Assembly (NCBI RefSeq): GCF_013822155.1
Contig: NZ_PNJW01000014.1
Span: forward strand, 1 to 63,450
Source of the DNA: Flavobacterium sp.
GTDB taxonomy: Bacteria > Bacteroidota > Bacteroidia > Flavobacteriales > Flavobacteriaceae
Length of the DNA stretch: 63,450 nt
Direction of reading: 5' to 3'
The first letter of the stretch is position 1. The number at the start of each line of letters is the position of its first letter. The position numbers and the translations under genes were made by a program. The notes under the pieces were generated by a model. It was not told where the DNA came from, did not search any database, and worked only from the letters and a program-made list of their open reading frames with translations. Of the stretch, positions 7,103 through 15,456 are shown one piece after another.

Positions 7103-9127
7103 ATGAACTATAAAAATAAGTTATCAACCGGACCGTGTTTTACACCGTCACACAAAAGCCTGAGCACAAACAGTATTCTTGTTGCACTGGTTTTTTTATT
7201 GGGCTTCCAGTTTTCTGCACAAGCTCAAGCCCCTGAATATACCAGACCTTCTTGGTATTTCGGAATTGGAGCAGGAGCCAATTTAAACTTCTACCGCGGA
7301 ACAACGCAAAACCTAAATGCCGACTTAACCGTACCATCTGCTTTTTATAATGGTTTTGGTGCCGGACTATATATTGCACCCTCTATCGAGTACTACAAAC
7401 CAAATACACTTTTTGGGTTTATCCTTCAAGGAGGTTTTGACGACCGTAGTGCTTCATTTGACCAAGTCACTACAGTTTGTAATTGCCCGGCGGATTTAGA
7501 GACGAAAACAACCTACTACACCATTGAACCCAGTCTTCGGATTGCCCCGTTTAAAAATAATTTTTATATCTATGGTGGGCCAAGATTTGCGTTTAACATA
7601 GAAAACTCCTTTACCTATCAGTTGGGAATAAATCCGGATTACCCGGATCAAGAACCGTCTGAAGCGGTGAATGGAGATTTTAGTAACACGGAGAAAACCT
7701 TAATTTCTATGCAAGTAGGAGCCGGGTATGACATCATGCTTTCATCAAAAGCAAACAAAGCACAGTTTGTTTTGTCTCCCTACGTGGCTTTTCATCCTTA
7801 TTACGGACAAAATCCGCGTTCCTCCGAATCTTGGACGGTTTCTACCGTTCGGGTAGGAGCAGTCTTAAAGTTTGGAGTGGGCAAAAAAATTGCTACTCCG
7901 GTTGCTGAAGTTTCGACACAAAAACCATATGCTTTTAGTGTCAATTCACCCAATAATACGGCAACGGAACCGTATCTTACAGAAACCTTTCCATTGCGTA
8001 ATTATGTATTCTTTGATTTAGGATCAACTGAAATTCCGGAACGTTATGTATTACTTAGTAAAAGTCAGGTAAAAGAATTTAAAGAAGACCAACTGGAAAC
8101 GTATGGACCCAAAAAAGTATCCGGTCGTTCCGATCGTAGCATGACAGTTTATTATAATATATTGAATATTTTAGGCGACAGAATGCAAAAAAATCAATCG
8201 TCTACAATCACTTTAATAGGAGCTTCTGAAAAAGGTCCGGAAGACGGTAAAGCAATGGCAGAGTCTATCAAACGCTATTTGACAACCGTATTCGACATTG
8301 CACCAAACAGAATAACTATTGAAGGAAGAACAAAACCAAAATTACCTTCTGAACAAGAGGGTGGAACAAAAGAATTAGAATTATTGCGTCAGGGAGACCG
8401 AAGAGTTTCTATTGAAAGCAATTCACCGGCATTATTAATGGAATTTCAAAGTGGACCAAATGCACCCTTAAAACCAATAGAATTTGCCAGATCTAAAGAA
8501 GCACCGAAAAGTAGCTACTTGGCTTTTGATTTAAAAGGAGCCAAAGAAGCTTTTAAAGTGTGGAGTGTTGAAGTGAAAGACAACGAAGGTTTTATTCAAA
8601 ATTACGGACCTTACACGGAAGAAACAGCCAGTATTCCAACGAAAACCATTTTGGGCACCCGTGACGAAGGAGACTTTAAAGTAACCTTAGTGGGAACCCG
8701 TCCTGATGGTACTGTTATCAGAGAAGAAAATGATGTTCATATAGTGCAATGGCAACCTTCCACAACGGAAGAAAGTATGCGTTTCAGTGTGATTTATGAA
8801 TTCAATGATTCAAAATCAATCGCCATTTATGAAAAATACTTATCTGAAATAGTTGCCCCAAAAATTCCTAAAAACGGTCGTGTAGTAATTAATGGTTATA
8901 CCGATAGCATAGGTGATGCAGAAAATAATACTGTCTTGTCATTAGCCAGAGCAAATGATGTGAAACAAATTTTAGAAAGCAGCTTGGCCAAAGCCGGCAG
9001 AAAAGATGTAACCTTCACCGTAAACGGAAATGGCGAAAACGAAGCTTTAGCACCCTTTGCAAACAGCTTACCGGAAGAACGATTTTATAACCGTACGGTA
9101 GTAATTGATTTATTACCCTCCAAATAA
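7103..9127 (+). CDS. OmpA family outer membrane protein
   Basis: 674 residues. The N-terminus is long and hydrophobic around residues 26-42, ending FSAQAQA, and reads as an export signal. Residues ~45-265 look like an outer membrane beta-barrel (alternating aromatic strands such as SWYFGIGAGANLNFYRG and FVLSPYVAFHPYY). Residues ~295-440 form an OmpA-like region and ~555-674 a second (VVINGYTDSIGDAENNTVLSLARANDVKQILE... ERFYNRTVVI), with the peptidoglycan-contacting D and R typical of OmpA_C. The protein should anchor the outer membrane to the cell wall. Its position 72 nt after the DUF3494 lipoprotein suggests a shared surface role (inference). Confidence 0.8.
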   Translation: MNYKNKLSTGPCFTPSHKSLSTNSILVALVFLLGFQFSAQAQAPEYTRPSWYFGIGAGANLNFYRGTTQNLNADLTVPSAFYNGFGAGLYIAPSIEYYKPNTLFGFILQGGFDDRSASFDQVTTVCNCPADLETKTTYYTIEPSLRIAPFKNNFYIYGGPRFAFNIENSFTYQLGINPDYPDQEPSEAVNGDFSNTEKTLISMQVGAGYDIMLSSKANKAQFVLSPYVAFHPYYGQNPRSSESWTVSTVRVGAVLKFGVGKKIATPVAEVSTQKPYAFSVNSPNNTATEPYLTETFPLRNYVFFDLGSTEIPERYVLLSKSQVKEFKEDQLETYGPKKVSGRSDRSMTVYYNILNILGDRMQKNQSSTITLIGASEKGPEDGKAMAESIKRYLTTVFDIAPNRITIEGRTKPKLPSEQEGGTKELELLRQGDRRVSIESNSPALLMEFQSGPNAPLKPIEFARSKEAPKSSYLAFDLKGAKEAFKVWSVEVKDNEGFIQNYGPYTEETASIPTKTILGTRDEGDFKVTLVGTRPDGTVIREENDVHIVQWQPSTTEESMRFSVIYEFNDSKSIAIYEKYLSEIVAPKIPKNGRVVINGYTDSIGDAENNTVLSLARANDVKQILESSLAKAGRKDVTFTVNGNGENEALAPFANSLPEERFYNRTVVIDLLPSK

Positions 9128-9154
9128 AACGAGAATACAGTTGATTTAGGTTGG

Positions 9155-9191
9155 AAAAAAGGGCAGGGATTGATTTCCTTGCCTTTTTTAT
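9155..9191 (+). terminator. Terminator after the OmpA-type gene
   Basis: AAAAAAGGGCAGGGA pairs imperfectly with TCCTTGCCTTTTTT and is followed by TTTTTTA. It lies ~28 nt after the stop codon. Confidence 0.75.
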
Positions 9192-9292
9192 TTTTATAAA
9201 AAGCCATAAGATGCCTCTTTCGTCATAACATAACAACGCGGGCTAGAAATAGGAACAAGAGCGTTAAACAAAATTAAACTTTCCGAAACCCT

Positions 9293-10174
9293 TTATTTCG
9301 GACTTCCGTTGCGGTAGGCTCTTTCAGCAATTGTGACTGCCAGCTTTTCCCGCCATTGAGCATATTTTACTTTAAAAGTCATTTTCAACAAACTGTCTAC
9401 GGCACCATGCATAAACAAGCTCCACACACTGGCCATTTTTCTGGAAAGCGATTTGTCCCAAGCCCGCAATGTTAACGAAAAAGAACCGTCAATATACCGC
9501 ATCCAATGCCACATGCCTGTGGGCATGAACAAGGTGTCGCCGTGCTCTAAAAAAACTTCATAGCCTTCCACCCCTTTCAACGCGGGAAACTTTTCAAAAT
9601 CAGGATTGGCTACATCATAATCTTCTAAGGCATACGTTGTGTTCGGAATGCAATACAATCGCTTTTTCCATTTATTGTCAAAAAGGATAATGTGTTTTCT
9701 GCCACCAAAATGGGTGTGAAACAAATGGGGCAAATCTATATCGTAATGTAAAAAAGTAATCGCTTTGGTACCACCAAAAAACATCGCAGGCATACTCTCA
9801 ATAAAACCGCCCATCAACTCTTTTGGAATTTTGATGTCATTTAATAATTCCGGGGAATGCTTAAACAAATTCAGGAAAAAGATGCGAAGTTCGGTAGGCT
9901 CCCGTTTAATTAAATCTAAATAGTCACCAAATTTCATGCTGGCAAGTTTGGCATTGATAGCTTTGGAGGGATCAGCTTTAGAATTATCCACCAAATCAAC
10001 TTGAAGATCACCTGCAATTTCTTTAAAATAATCCAACGTCCATTTCTCTCTGGCAGGCCAATCTTTAGATAAGTTTTTAATAATTAACGGTTTTCTGGGG
10101 TCTAAGTAATTCTTCTTGAAATCTTCACGACTTATCGTGTCAACGGTATCAACCTGTTTTAAAATATAACTCAT
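9293..10174 (-). CDS. Cupin-like / JmjC-type Fe(II)-dependent oxygenase
   Basis: 293 residues, with no signal peptide, so cytoplasmic. The cupin-like JmjC fold is marked by DPRKPLIIKNLSKDWP at 25-40, the metal-binding H143-Y-D145 in FLHYDIDLPH, and the distal H223 in GDTLFMPTGMWHWMRY. K160 or nearby polar residues may bind 2-oxoglutarate. Family members hydroxylate proteins or small molecules using Fe(II) and 2-oxoglutarate; the substrate here is unknown. It stands alone, flanked by a plus-strand terminator and by the carbonic anhydrase gene. The start is the only good ATG. Confidence 0.8.
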   Translation of the reverse strand: MSYILKQVDTVDTISREDFKKNYLDPRKPLIIKNLSKDWPAREKWTLDYFKEIAGDLQVDLVDNSKADPSKAINAKLASMKFGDYLDLIKREPTELRIFFLNLFKHSPELLNDIKIPKELMGGFIESMPAMFFGGTKAITFLHYDIDLPHLFHTHFGGRKHIILFDNKWKKRLYCIPNTTYALEDYDVANPDFEKFPALKGVEGYEVFLEHGDTLFMPTGMWHWMRYIDGSFSLTLRAWDKSLSRKMASVWSLFMHGAVDSLLKMTFKVKYAQWREKLAVTIAERAYRNGSPK

Positions 10175-10338
10175 CGTAGGCTTTCTTGATTTTTTTAATT
10201 AAAAAGGAAAAGTTTAATTAAAAGTAAAATTATTAATTAAAATTTAAAGTACTGTTAATACTAAGTTTAAATTTATAAACCTAAAATATCTTTTTAGTAA
10301 AATAAAAGTCGCCACAGAATAAGCTAAAATGGATGATT

Positions 10339-11058
10339 TTAATTTAATAGACTAACCGCACCTGTACTTAAATCATATAATAAAGGAATTACTCTCGCAT
10401 GATTTTCTTTCACGATTTTATTTTTTTCTATGACATTTTTTGAGTGTAAAATATTTGCTTTAATACAGGCATTATAGTAATCAGGTGAGTCTTTGTCAAT
10501 ATTTTTTATTTCTGTTTCGTGATCAATAATTTCTAATATATCATCAATATGATTAGTATGTTTTTTAAATTGTTTGCCAGTATCTTGTACATAAGCCTTA
10601 ATCGCTCCACAATTTGTATGCCCGACAACTACAACTAATTTTATGCCTAAATGTTCTATGGCGTATTCAATGCTACCCATATCAATATCATAAATGAGGT
10701 TCCCGGCATTTTTAATTTCAAATAAATCTCCAATTCCTTGGTCAAAAATTAAATGGGTATCCATTCGACTATCTGAACAAGTTAAAATAACAGCAAAAGG
10801 ATTTTGTTCATTTTGAGTAGCTTTTACTCGTTTTAAGTCTTCGTGAATAGTATCTGATGTCTCCGTTAGAAATCGTCTATTTCCCGATAGTAATTTTGTT
10901 AATTGGTCATTCAAAATATTGTTTTCAGTAGGAGTAGATTCGTTGCCTGTTACTTGTTTATTTAATGTTTCATTTGGTGTTTTTTTTTCCGATTGATTTG
11001 TATTGCAGCTGATACATGCACAAAGAAAAAGAAAGGAAATGCAGAAAATGGTTTTCAT
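10339..11058 (-). CDS. Beta-class carbonic anhydrase, exported lipoprotein
   Basis: 239 residues. The catalytic domain has zinc ligands C94 (in TCSDSR), H147 and C150 (GHTNCGA), with the D96/R98 dyad, so it should interconvert CO2 and bicarbonate. The N-terminus is a signal sequence with a lipobox-like CISC ending near C18, followed by a polar linker to ~45. An extracytoplasmic lipoprotein form is therefore expected, unlike the usual cytoplasmic beta enzyme. It is a single gene. A second, unrelated alpha-class lipoprotein enzyme is encoded at 29945-30751. Confidence 0.88.
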   Translation of the reverse strand: MKTIFCISFLFLCACISCNTNQSEKKTPNETLNKQVTGNESTPTENNILNDQLTKLLSGNRRFLTETSDTIHEDLKRVKATQNEQNPFAVILTCSDSRMDTHLIFDQGIGDLFEIKNAGNLIYDIDMGSIEYAIEHLGIKLVVVVGHTNCGAIKAYVQDTGKQFKKHTNHIDDILEIIDHETEIKNIDKDSPDYYNACIKANILHSKNVIEKNKIVKENHARVIPLLYDLSTGAVSLLN

Positions 11059-11230
11059 ACAAGTTGAAATTTTTAATAGTAATAAAGCGAAAAGTGAGAT
11101 AAAGATACAAAATCAATTCAAAAAGGACTTTTTAATCTGAATAAAATTCGTCATTTATAGTATTTCAAGTCTTTAAAATCAATAATTTACAATGTTAAAT
11201 AAGAAGAAAGGATATTAAATAAAAAACAAC

Positions 11231-11238
11231 TACTTTTG
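11231..11238 (+). promoter_or_regulatory. -7 box TACTTTTG of the J-domain/KTSC gene
   Basis: Exact TANNTTTG match 44 nt before the ATG at 11283. A likely leader follows, containing the stem-loop at 11250-11269. Confidence 0.6.
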
Positions 11239-11249
11239 CAAAAAATTAA

Positions 11250-11269
11250 AAACGTGGGGAAGCACGTTT
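11250..11269 (+). promoter_or_regulatory. 5' leader stem-loop
   Basis: AAACGTG (11250-11256) pairs perfectly with CACGTTT (11263-11269) around loop GGGAAG, 13 nt before the start codon. The loop is purine-rich and could mimic or expose a ribosome binding sequence. A regulatory role is inferred. Confidence 0.4.
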
Positions 11270-11282
11270 GTAAAGTCAACTT

Positions 11283-11735
11283 ATGAATTCAAAAAAAATT
11301 GCAGAATACCGAAAACTACTTGAAGTAACCAAAACAGCCACGCTGAAAGAACTGAAAACGGTTTACAGAAACAGTATGAAAGACAGTCATCCCGATACCA
11401 TTGCGGATGCTGATGAACGCCATGCTGCGGAGGAAAAAAGTAAAGCCGTCATTGAAGCTTACCATTTTTTAGTGAGTATTGCTCCGGAAACGCAGGAAAA
11501 AGTAAAAGAGGAATATATAAAAACCACGACTACTTCGGGAATAATGGATTTCTATTTTGAGAATGGGGTGTTATACATTAACTTTTTAGACGGAAACACG
11601 TTTGAATATTTTGGTGTTCCAAAAGTAACCTACATTAAATTGGTGAATGCAGAATCGCCGGCTCGTTTTGCCCGTAGACACATTTATAATGAATTCTTAT
11701 ACCGTAGTGCCAGTAAATTGGTTGCGGCGGAATAA
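11283..11735 (+). CDS. J-domain-like plus KTSC domain protein
   Basis: 150 residues. Residues ~5-70 resemble a DnaJ J-domain, with YRKLLEVTKTATLKELKTVYRNSMKDSHPD and the HPD tripeptide at 36-38 that contacts DnaK. Residues ~88-148 match the KTSC domain (GVLYINFLDGNTFEYFGVPKVTYIKLVNAESPARFARRHIYNEFLYRS). KTSC is named for lysyl-tRNA-synthetase C-terminal-like association and its function is unclear. The fused form is common in Flavobacteriaceae; a co-chaperone role is inferred from HPD only. It is a single-gene unit with its own promoter and terminator. Confidence 0.75.
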   Translation: MNSKKIAEYRKLLEVTKTATLKELKTVYRNSMKDSHPDTIADADERHAAEEKSKAVIEAYHFLVSIAPETQEKVKEEYIKTTTTSGIMDFYFENGVLYINFLDGNTFEYFGVPKVTYIKLVNAESPARFARRHIYNEFLYRSASKLVAAE

Positions 11736-11785
11736 GTAGTTTTAAAATACGCTATTTCAATTTGATTTAGGCTTGTTACAGAAGC

Positions 11786-11815
11786 AATAAAACCACTTTT
11801 TAAAGTGGTTTTATT
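11786..11815. terminator. Bidirectional terminator
   Basis: AATAAAACCACTTT pairs perfectly with AAAGTGGTTTTATT. With a T-run on both strands it can end both the plus-strand gene at 11283-11735 and the minus-strand operon finishing at 11850. Confidence 0.8.
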
Positions 11816-11849
11816 TTTTAAACATAAACAACAAATAAATAAACTTAAC

Positions 11850-12392
11850 TTATTCTAAGGTAAAAAGGAGAGCTATGTCGATGTCTTTAGCAATTTTTTC
11901 TTTTACTAAATTGGGTATTTCAATTTTATAATCTTCTGCTTTTACGATAAAGGCAGCGGTGACGTTATATTTACCCTCTTTCAACTCCAAATTAATTTTA
12001 GTCTTGATTTTTTTAGTAACGCCATGAATAGTTAATTCTCCTTCTAATTCATAGGGAGTTTTTGGTCCATTCAATTTTGATTTATCAAAGTTTATAATTT
12101 TTCCTTTGAAAGTAGCTTTTGGAAACTTAGAAGATTCCATATAATTTTCATTAAAATGTTCTTCCATTAACGGAGCTTTAAATTTGAATGATTTAACTAA
12201 AATTAAAGCAACAAAATCGCCATTCGTTTCATCTAAAATACAAGATGCTGTTTTTGTATTGGCGGCAATTTCTTCAAAAGAAGGCATGGAAGCTTCAAAT
12301 TTCACTTCTCCCGTGCGGGTCATCTTTTTCTGAGCATAGGCACTCGTTCCTATCAAAAAACAAAGTGCAACTACGGTTGTTATTTTTTTCAT
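11850..12392 (-). CDS. YceI family periplasmic protein
   Basis: 180 residues. A signal peptide ends at SAYAQ (~20). The rest matches the YceI lipocalin-like fold, with FPKATFKGKIINFDK, GELTIHGVTKKIKTKINLELKEGKYNVTAAFIVKAEDYKI and a final DIALLFTLE. YceI proteins bind polyisoprenoid-type lipids (such as quinone-like molecules) in the periplasm. It is the last gene of a six-gene operon, 9 nt after the cytochrome c gene. The neighbour suggests a role in envelope electron transfer, which is inference. Confidence 0.85.
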   Translation of the reverse strand: MKKITTVVALCFLIGTSAYAQKKMTRTGEVKFEASMPSFEEIAANTKTASCILDETNGDFVALILVKSFKFKAPLMEEHFNENYMESSKFPKATFKGKIINFDKSKLNGPKTPYELEGELTIHGVTKKIKTKINLELKEGKYNVTAAFIVKAEDYKIEIPNLVKEKIAKDIDIALLFTLE

Positions 12393-12401
12393 CTTTCTAT
12401 T

Positions 12402-12743
12402 TTATTGGTTAATATATCCTGTGGTAGACCACAATTTGATTTGATTAATTAATTCTTCGGGCATTGGACCACTGGTTGGCATGATTTCGCCACAGGTTCC
12501 CTCGATTCTGCAGATTACTTCTCCGTTTTCACAGGCATCTTTCACTTCATCATAGGTTTCTAGATTGGGATATTGATCACCGGCAGAGTGACAACCGATG
12601 CAATTATCGGTCATAATTGTTTTGATGTTGGCCTCGTAAGTAGGATTATTAACCACTTCGGTTAGTTCCTGGTAGGTGTTTGATTCACAAGATATAATAA
12701 GCAAACTGCTTATTAATAGCAATAATACATTTAATTTTTTCAT
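12402..12743 (-). CDS. Small c-type cytochrome lipoprotein
   Basis: 113 residues. The signal ends in a lipobox LIISC (C19). A single haem-binding CIGCH lies at 48-52 and a candidate axial Met at M88 in GEIMPTSGPMP, the usual arrangement of class I cytochromes c. Three extra cysteines (C71, C78, C84) lie between the haem site and the Met and could form a disulfide. It is 11 nt after the DUF5777 gene. Expected to be membrane-anchored and to carry single electrons in the envelope. Confidence 0.85.
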   Translation of the reverse strand: MKKLNVLLLLISSLLIISCESNTYQELTEVVNNPTYEANIKTIMTDNCIGCHSAGDQYPNLETYDEVKDACENGEVICRIEGTCGEIMPTSGPMPEELINQIKLWSTTGYINQ

Positions 12744-12754
12744 ATTATATTTTA

Positions 12755-13624
12755 TTAAAATACGCGATACATGTTAAATCCAAAATAGATAGCACCGCCG
12801 TTCCAATCACCGGATGCATTTGAAAAAGCAATCACATCATTCATAGGTTGGCTATTCGAGAATACCATTTGAAATACATGTCCGCCCGTTTCAATATCTA
12901 ACCCAACAGTCAGTGGGTTTTGATAAGGCGTGCTATTTTTGTCGTTTACATTTAAACGTGCGGCATATTCTAAATTCACGCTTAACCGTTTAGAAAGTTT
13001 ATACCTTGCACCGGAACCGATCAGGTACAAATCTTCCTGGTCTAATTCGCCATCATAAAAATTCTTATGAATGTAGATAGGAGCAACTTGAAATGAAAAA
13101 GATTCAGAAAACTTTCTTGAAATCAACAGTTGGGAAGAATAAGCCAATCGATTGGTAAACTTCAATTCAGGATACAGCGAGGTCTTTAACGCACTGTTTA
13201 CATCCACGGTATTATAACCAACGATAGAAAACGGAAATCCATCAATTTTTTGATCAGCAAACTTGTACTTAACGGTTGCTTCATATGTTTTGTCGTAGGT
13301 GTGCCTCGAAAAACCAAACGATAACCAATTGGTGGCACCATAAATACCACCAATTTTGGTTAACGCATTATCTAATCCGAAAAAGTTTTCAAAACCTTGT
13401 GTTAAATCGCCAAAGCGGTGCGAAATGATCATATAAAATTCACCTTTTACCGGCACCTTAGTAGATTGCATGTTGCAAATTTGTAACGCTTTAAAGGCAG
13501 CTGTTTCTACTTCTTTTACAGAAGATTTTACAGTGTCCAATTGTGTCAATAAATCATCTTGTGCTGATGCAATACCTATCCAAAAAAACAGGAGGACGGA
13601 AAATATTTTCTTAGTGTCTTTCAT
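12755..13624 (-). CDS. DUF5777-like outer membrane beta-barrel protein
   Basis: 289 residues. A signal peptide ends at IASAQ. Many amphipathic beta-strands follow (MIISHRFGDLTQGFENFFGLDN, TNWLSFGFSRHTYDKTYEATVKYKF) and the protein ends in an aromatic F, as outer membrane barrels do. The HRFG...G..NFFGLDN..I...Y segment recalls the DUF5777 family, which often neighbours cytochrome c and YceI genes. It starts 2 nt after the OB-fold gene, so translation is coupled. Function unknown; a pore or scaffold for the redox partners is inference. Confidence 0.7.
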   Translation of the reverse strand: MKDTKKIFSVLLFFWIGIASAQDDLLTQLDTVKSSVKEVETAAFKALQICNMQSTKVPVKGEFYMIISHRFGDLTQGFENFFGLDNALTKIGGIYGATNWLSFGFSRHTYDKTYEATVKYKFADQKIDGFPFSIVGYNTVDVNSALKTSLYPELKFTNRLAYSSQLLISRKFSESFSFQVAPIYIHKNFYDGELDQEDLYLIGSGARYKLSKRLSVNLEYAARLNVNDKNSTPYQNPLTVGLDIETGGHVFQMVFSNSQPMNDVIAFSNASGDWNGGAIYFGFNMYRVF

Positions 13625-13626
13625 AG

Positions 13627-14025
13627 TTAATCATTAATAACGACAAAACAATTGTCTAATTTAATATCACCCATTAAATCGTCGTAGCCTACAATTCTTC
13701 CTTTGATGGTTACGTTTTCTACATTTTTTAGGTTTTTATTTTTATTTTTTAAATTGCATACAATTGTATTATTAAGAATAATTTCATTGTCGTTAACTGC
13801 TGTAATTTTACCGGTGATAGCTACTGCTTTTTCAAGGTATTTTTTATTTGAAACCTCGGTGTTTGATTTAAATTCTTCCGTAATACGGTCTGAAGTCACT
13901 GTAAATGCAGTATCTTCTTGGGTCAAATCTCTTGCACCGCCGTGCATCACATAATTGTAGCCTGAAAATCCAAAAAGGAGTAACAATAAAACAACTAAAA
14001 TTCCTGTTTTTTTTCTTTTGTTCAT
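13627..14025 (-). CDS. Membrane-anchored OB-fold (tRNA_anti-like) protein
   Basis: 132 residues. A single N-terminal hydrophobic anchor (8-25) is followed by a domain with the OB-fold tRNA_anti-like pattern: LEKAVAITGKITAVNDNEIILNN...IVCNLKNKN...NVTIKGRIVGYDDLMGDIKLDNCFVV. Such exported OB proteins are common in Bacteroidota and have no settled function. It sits third in the six-gene operon, 18 nt after the DOMON-like gene and 2 nt before the DUF5777 gene. Confidence 0.7.
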   Translation of the reverse strand: MNKRKKTGILVVLLLLLFGFSGYNYVMHGGARDLTQEDTAFTVTSDRITEEFKSNTEVSNKKYLEKAVAITGKITAVNDNEIILNNTIVCNLKNKNKNLKNVENVTIKGRIVGYDDLMGDIKLDNCFVVIND

Positions 14026-14043
14026 GGTAGTAGATTTAGGGGA

Positions 14044-14841
14044 TTAGTTTTTGATAATTTTTTTTACGACTTTATCTTCAGCATTTGAAATTTCTACAAA
14101 ATATAATCCGGAGGATAAATCAGAGATATCAAATGAAATATCTTGTGAAGTATAATCAGTGTGGATTTCTTTCAACAATTTTGCATTGGTGTCATAAACT
14201 CGTATGTCAGAAATGTCAATCGTATTGTCTTTTGAAATTGAAAATTGTCCGTTGGAAGGATTAGGATAGATTTTTAGTTTTTCTAGCGTAGCAAAATCTT
14301 CTGTGCCGAGTAGAGGAGTGAAAGTAACGGTTTTTGTCCCTTTGGTATTACTACCGTGCTCCAAAGTAAATGAATAGGAAGCAGAAGGGGCATAGGCCCA
14401 AATCATATTCAACGTAGTTAATGTAGTATAGTTGAACGCATAATCATTTGCATCACCGGTGCTTAAAGCTCTTGTGGCAACGACAGTTCGGGTTGTTCCA
14501 ACTACGGTGTTGCTTGTTATTGTCCAGTTTTGAATAGGATCTGCCACAATATCATTATGACCACCTAATGGTTTACAATCAGTTAAAACAGTTCCGGAAC
14601 TCATGGTGACACAGTCGGTGGTGGTATTCATCTTGATAGGGGTAGCCGTAGTGTTAAATCCAACAGAAAACCAACGATCGGTTGGTCCGGTTAAGGTCAT
14701 CGTCAATAAGGATGTTGTGTTATCCATAATTAATCGTACCGTCATTACTCCTCCTAAAGTTGTAACAGGAGTAGCTTTTTGTTGTGCATGCATTAGTTGT
14801 GTTAGTGCAACTAAGCAAATTGTAAAATAAAGATTTTTCAT
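14044..14841 (-). CDS. DOMON-like protein with type IX secretion sorting domain
   Basis: 265 residues. A signal peptide ends at LMHAQ. Residues ~28-175 look DOMON-like (RLIMDNTTSLLTMTLTGPTDRWFSVGFN, a DC...HNDIV segment, and NMIWAYAPSASYSFTLEHGS), a fold that can hold haem or sugar. Residues ~188-265 form a type A T9SS sorting domain (LKIYPNPSNGQFSI ... GLYFVEI ... KKIIKN). The protein should cross the outer membrane by T9SS and be displayed or released. It is second in the operon, 27 nt after the ankyrin gene. Haem binding is inferred from context. Confidence 0.78.
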   Translation of the reverse strand: MKNLYFTICLVALTQLMHAQQKATPVTTLGGVMTVRLIMDNTTSLLTMTLTGPTDRWFSVGFNTTATPIKMNTTTDCVTMSSGTVLTDCKPLGGHNDIVADPIQNWTITSNTVVGTTRTVVATRALSTGDANDYAFNYTTLTTLNMIWAYAPSASYSFTLEHGSNTKGTKTVTFTPLLGTEDFATLEKLKIYPNPSNGQFSISKDNTIDISDIRVYDTNAKLLKEIHTDYTSQDISFDISDLSSGLYFVEISNAEDKVVKKIIKN

Positions 14842-14868
14842 TTCTTGGGGATTTTAGTTATTAATAAA

Positions 14869-15390
14869 TTAGTGATCTAACAGAATAATTAATTCTGTGT
14901 TTTTATTAAAAGTGGCATAATCTAAAGCCGTTCTATTGTCGTTGTCTTTTTGTGTTTTGTCTACACCGGCATTCAGTAATAATTTTACGATGGCTGTTTT
15001 ATCAAAAAAAGTGGCGTATATCAGTGCCGTTTTCATTTGTGCGTCATATTGATTCAAGTCAGCTTTTAACGAAATCAATTTTGAAATAATAGGCTCGTTA
15101 CCTGCAATAACAGCAGCCATTAAGGCCGTTCCCATTCCGGAATTGTAATTGATGTCCTTAACTTTATCTGCCAGAAAAAGAGCAACTTCTGTATTCCCTT
15201 TATAGGCAGCTAAAATCAGAGGAGAATTTCCGGCTTCATTTAACGAATCGATGCAACTTGGATTTTCTTGATAAAGTGATTTGATTTCTGAGACTGTTCC
15301 TTTTCGGGCAACATCAAAGACACTTTTAACTTGCGAAAACGAAGTGTGCATTATAAAGAAAAGAATAAAAAGAGAGGCATTTCTTTTCAT
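14869..15390 (-). CDS. Exported ankyrin-repeat protein
   Basis: 173 residues. A signal peptide ends at TSFSQ (~20). Four to five ankyrin repeats follow (AGNSPLILAAYKGNTEVALFLADK; MGTALMAAVIAGNEPIISKLISLKADLN; MKTALIYATFFDKTAIVKLLLNAGVD; NRTALDYATFNKNTELIILL). Ankyrin repeats bind partner proteins; exported ankyrins of this kind support periplasmic catalase in Pseudomonas (AnkB). It is first gene of the six-gene operon, 44 nt downstream of a 23-bp palindrome. The partner here is unknown. Confidence 0.85.
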   Translation of the reverse strand: MKRNASLFILFFIMHTSFSQVKSVFDVARKGTVSEIKSLYQENPSCIDSLNEAGNSPLILAAYKGNTEVALFLADKVKDINYNSGMGTALMAAVIAGNEPIISKLISLKADLNQYDAQMKTALIYATFFDKTAIVKLLLNAGVDKTQKDNDNRTALDYATFNKNTELIILLDH

Positions 15391-15433
15391 ACATAGTAGG
15401 TTAAAGTTTGGGTTGACTTGGTTATTATAATTT

Positions 15434-15456
15434 TAAAACAATTAACAATTGTTTTA
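15434..15456. promoter_or_regulatory. Palindromic operator candidate of the six-gene operon
   Basis: Left arm TAAAACAATT, spacer AAC, right arm AATTGTTTTA: ten base pairs perfectly inverted, lying 44-66 nt upstream of the ankyrin start. The position suits a repressor or activator site. The regulator is not identified. Confidence 0.5.
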
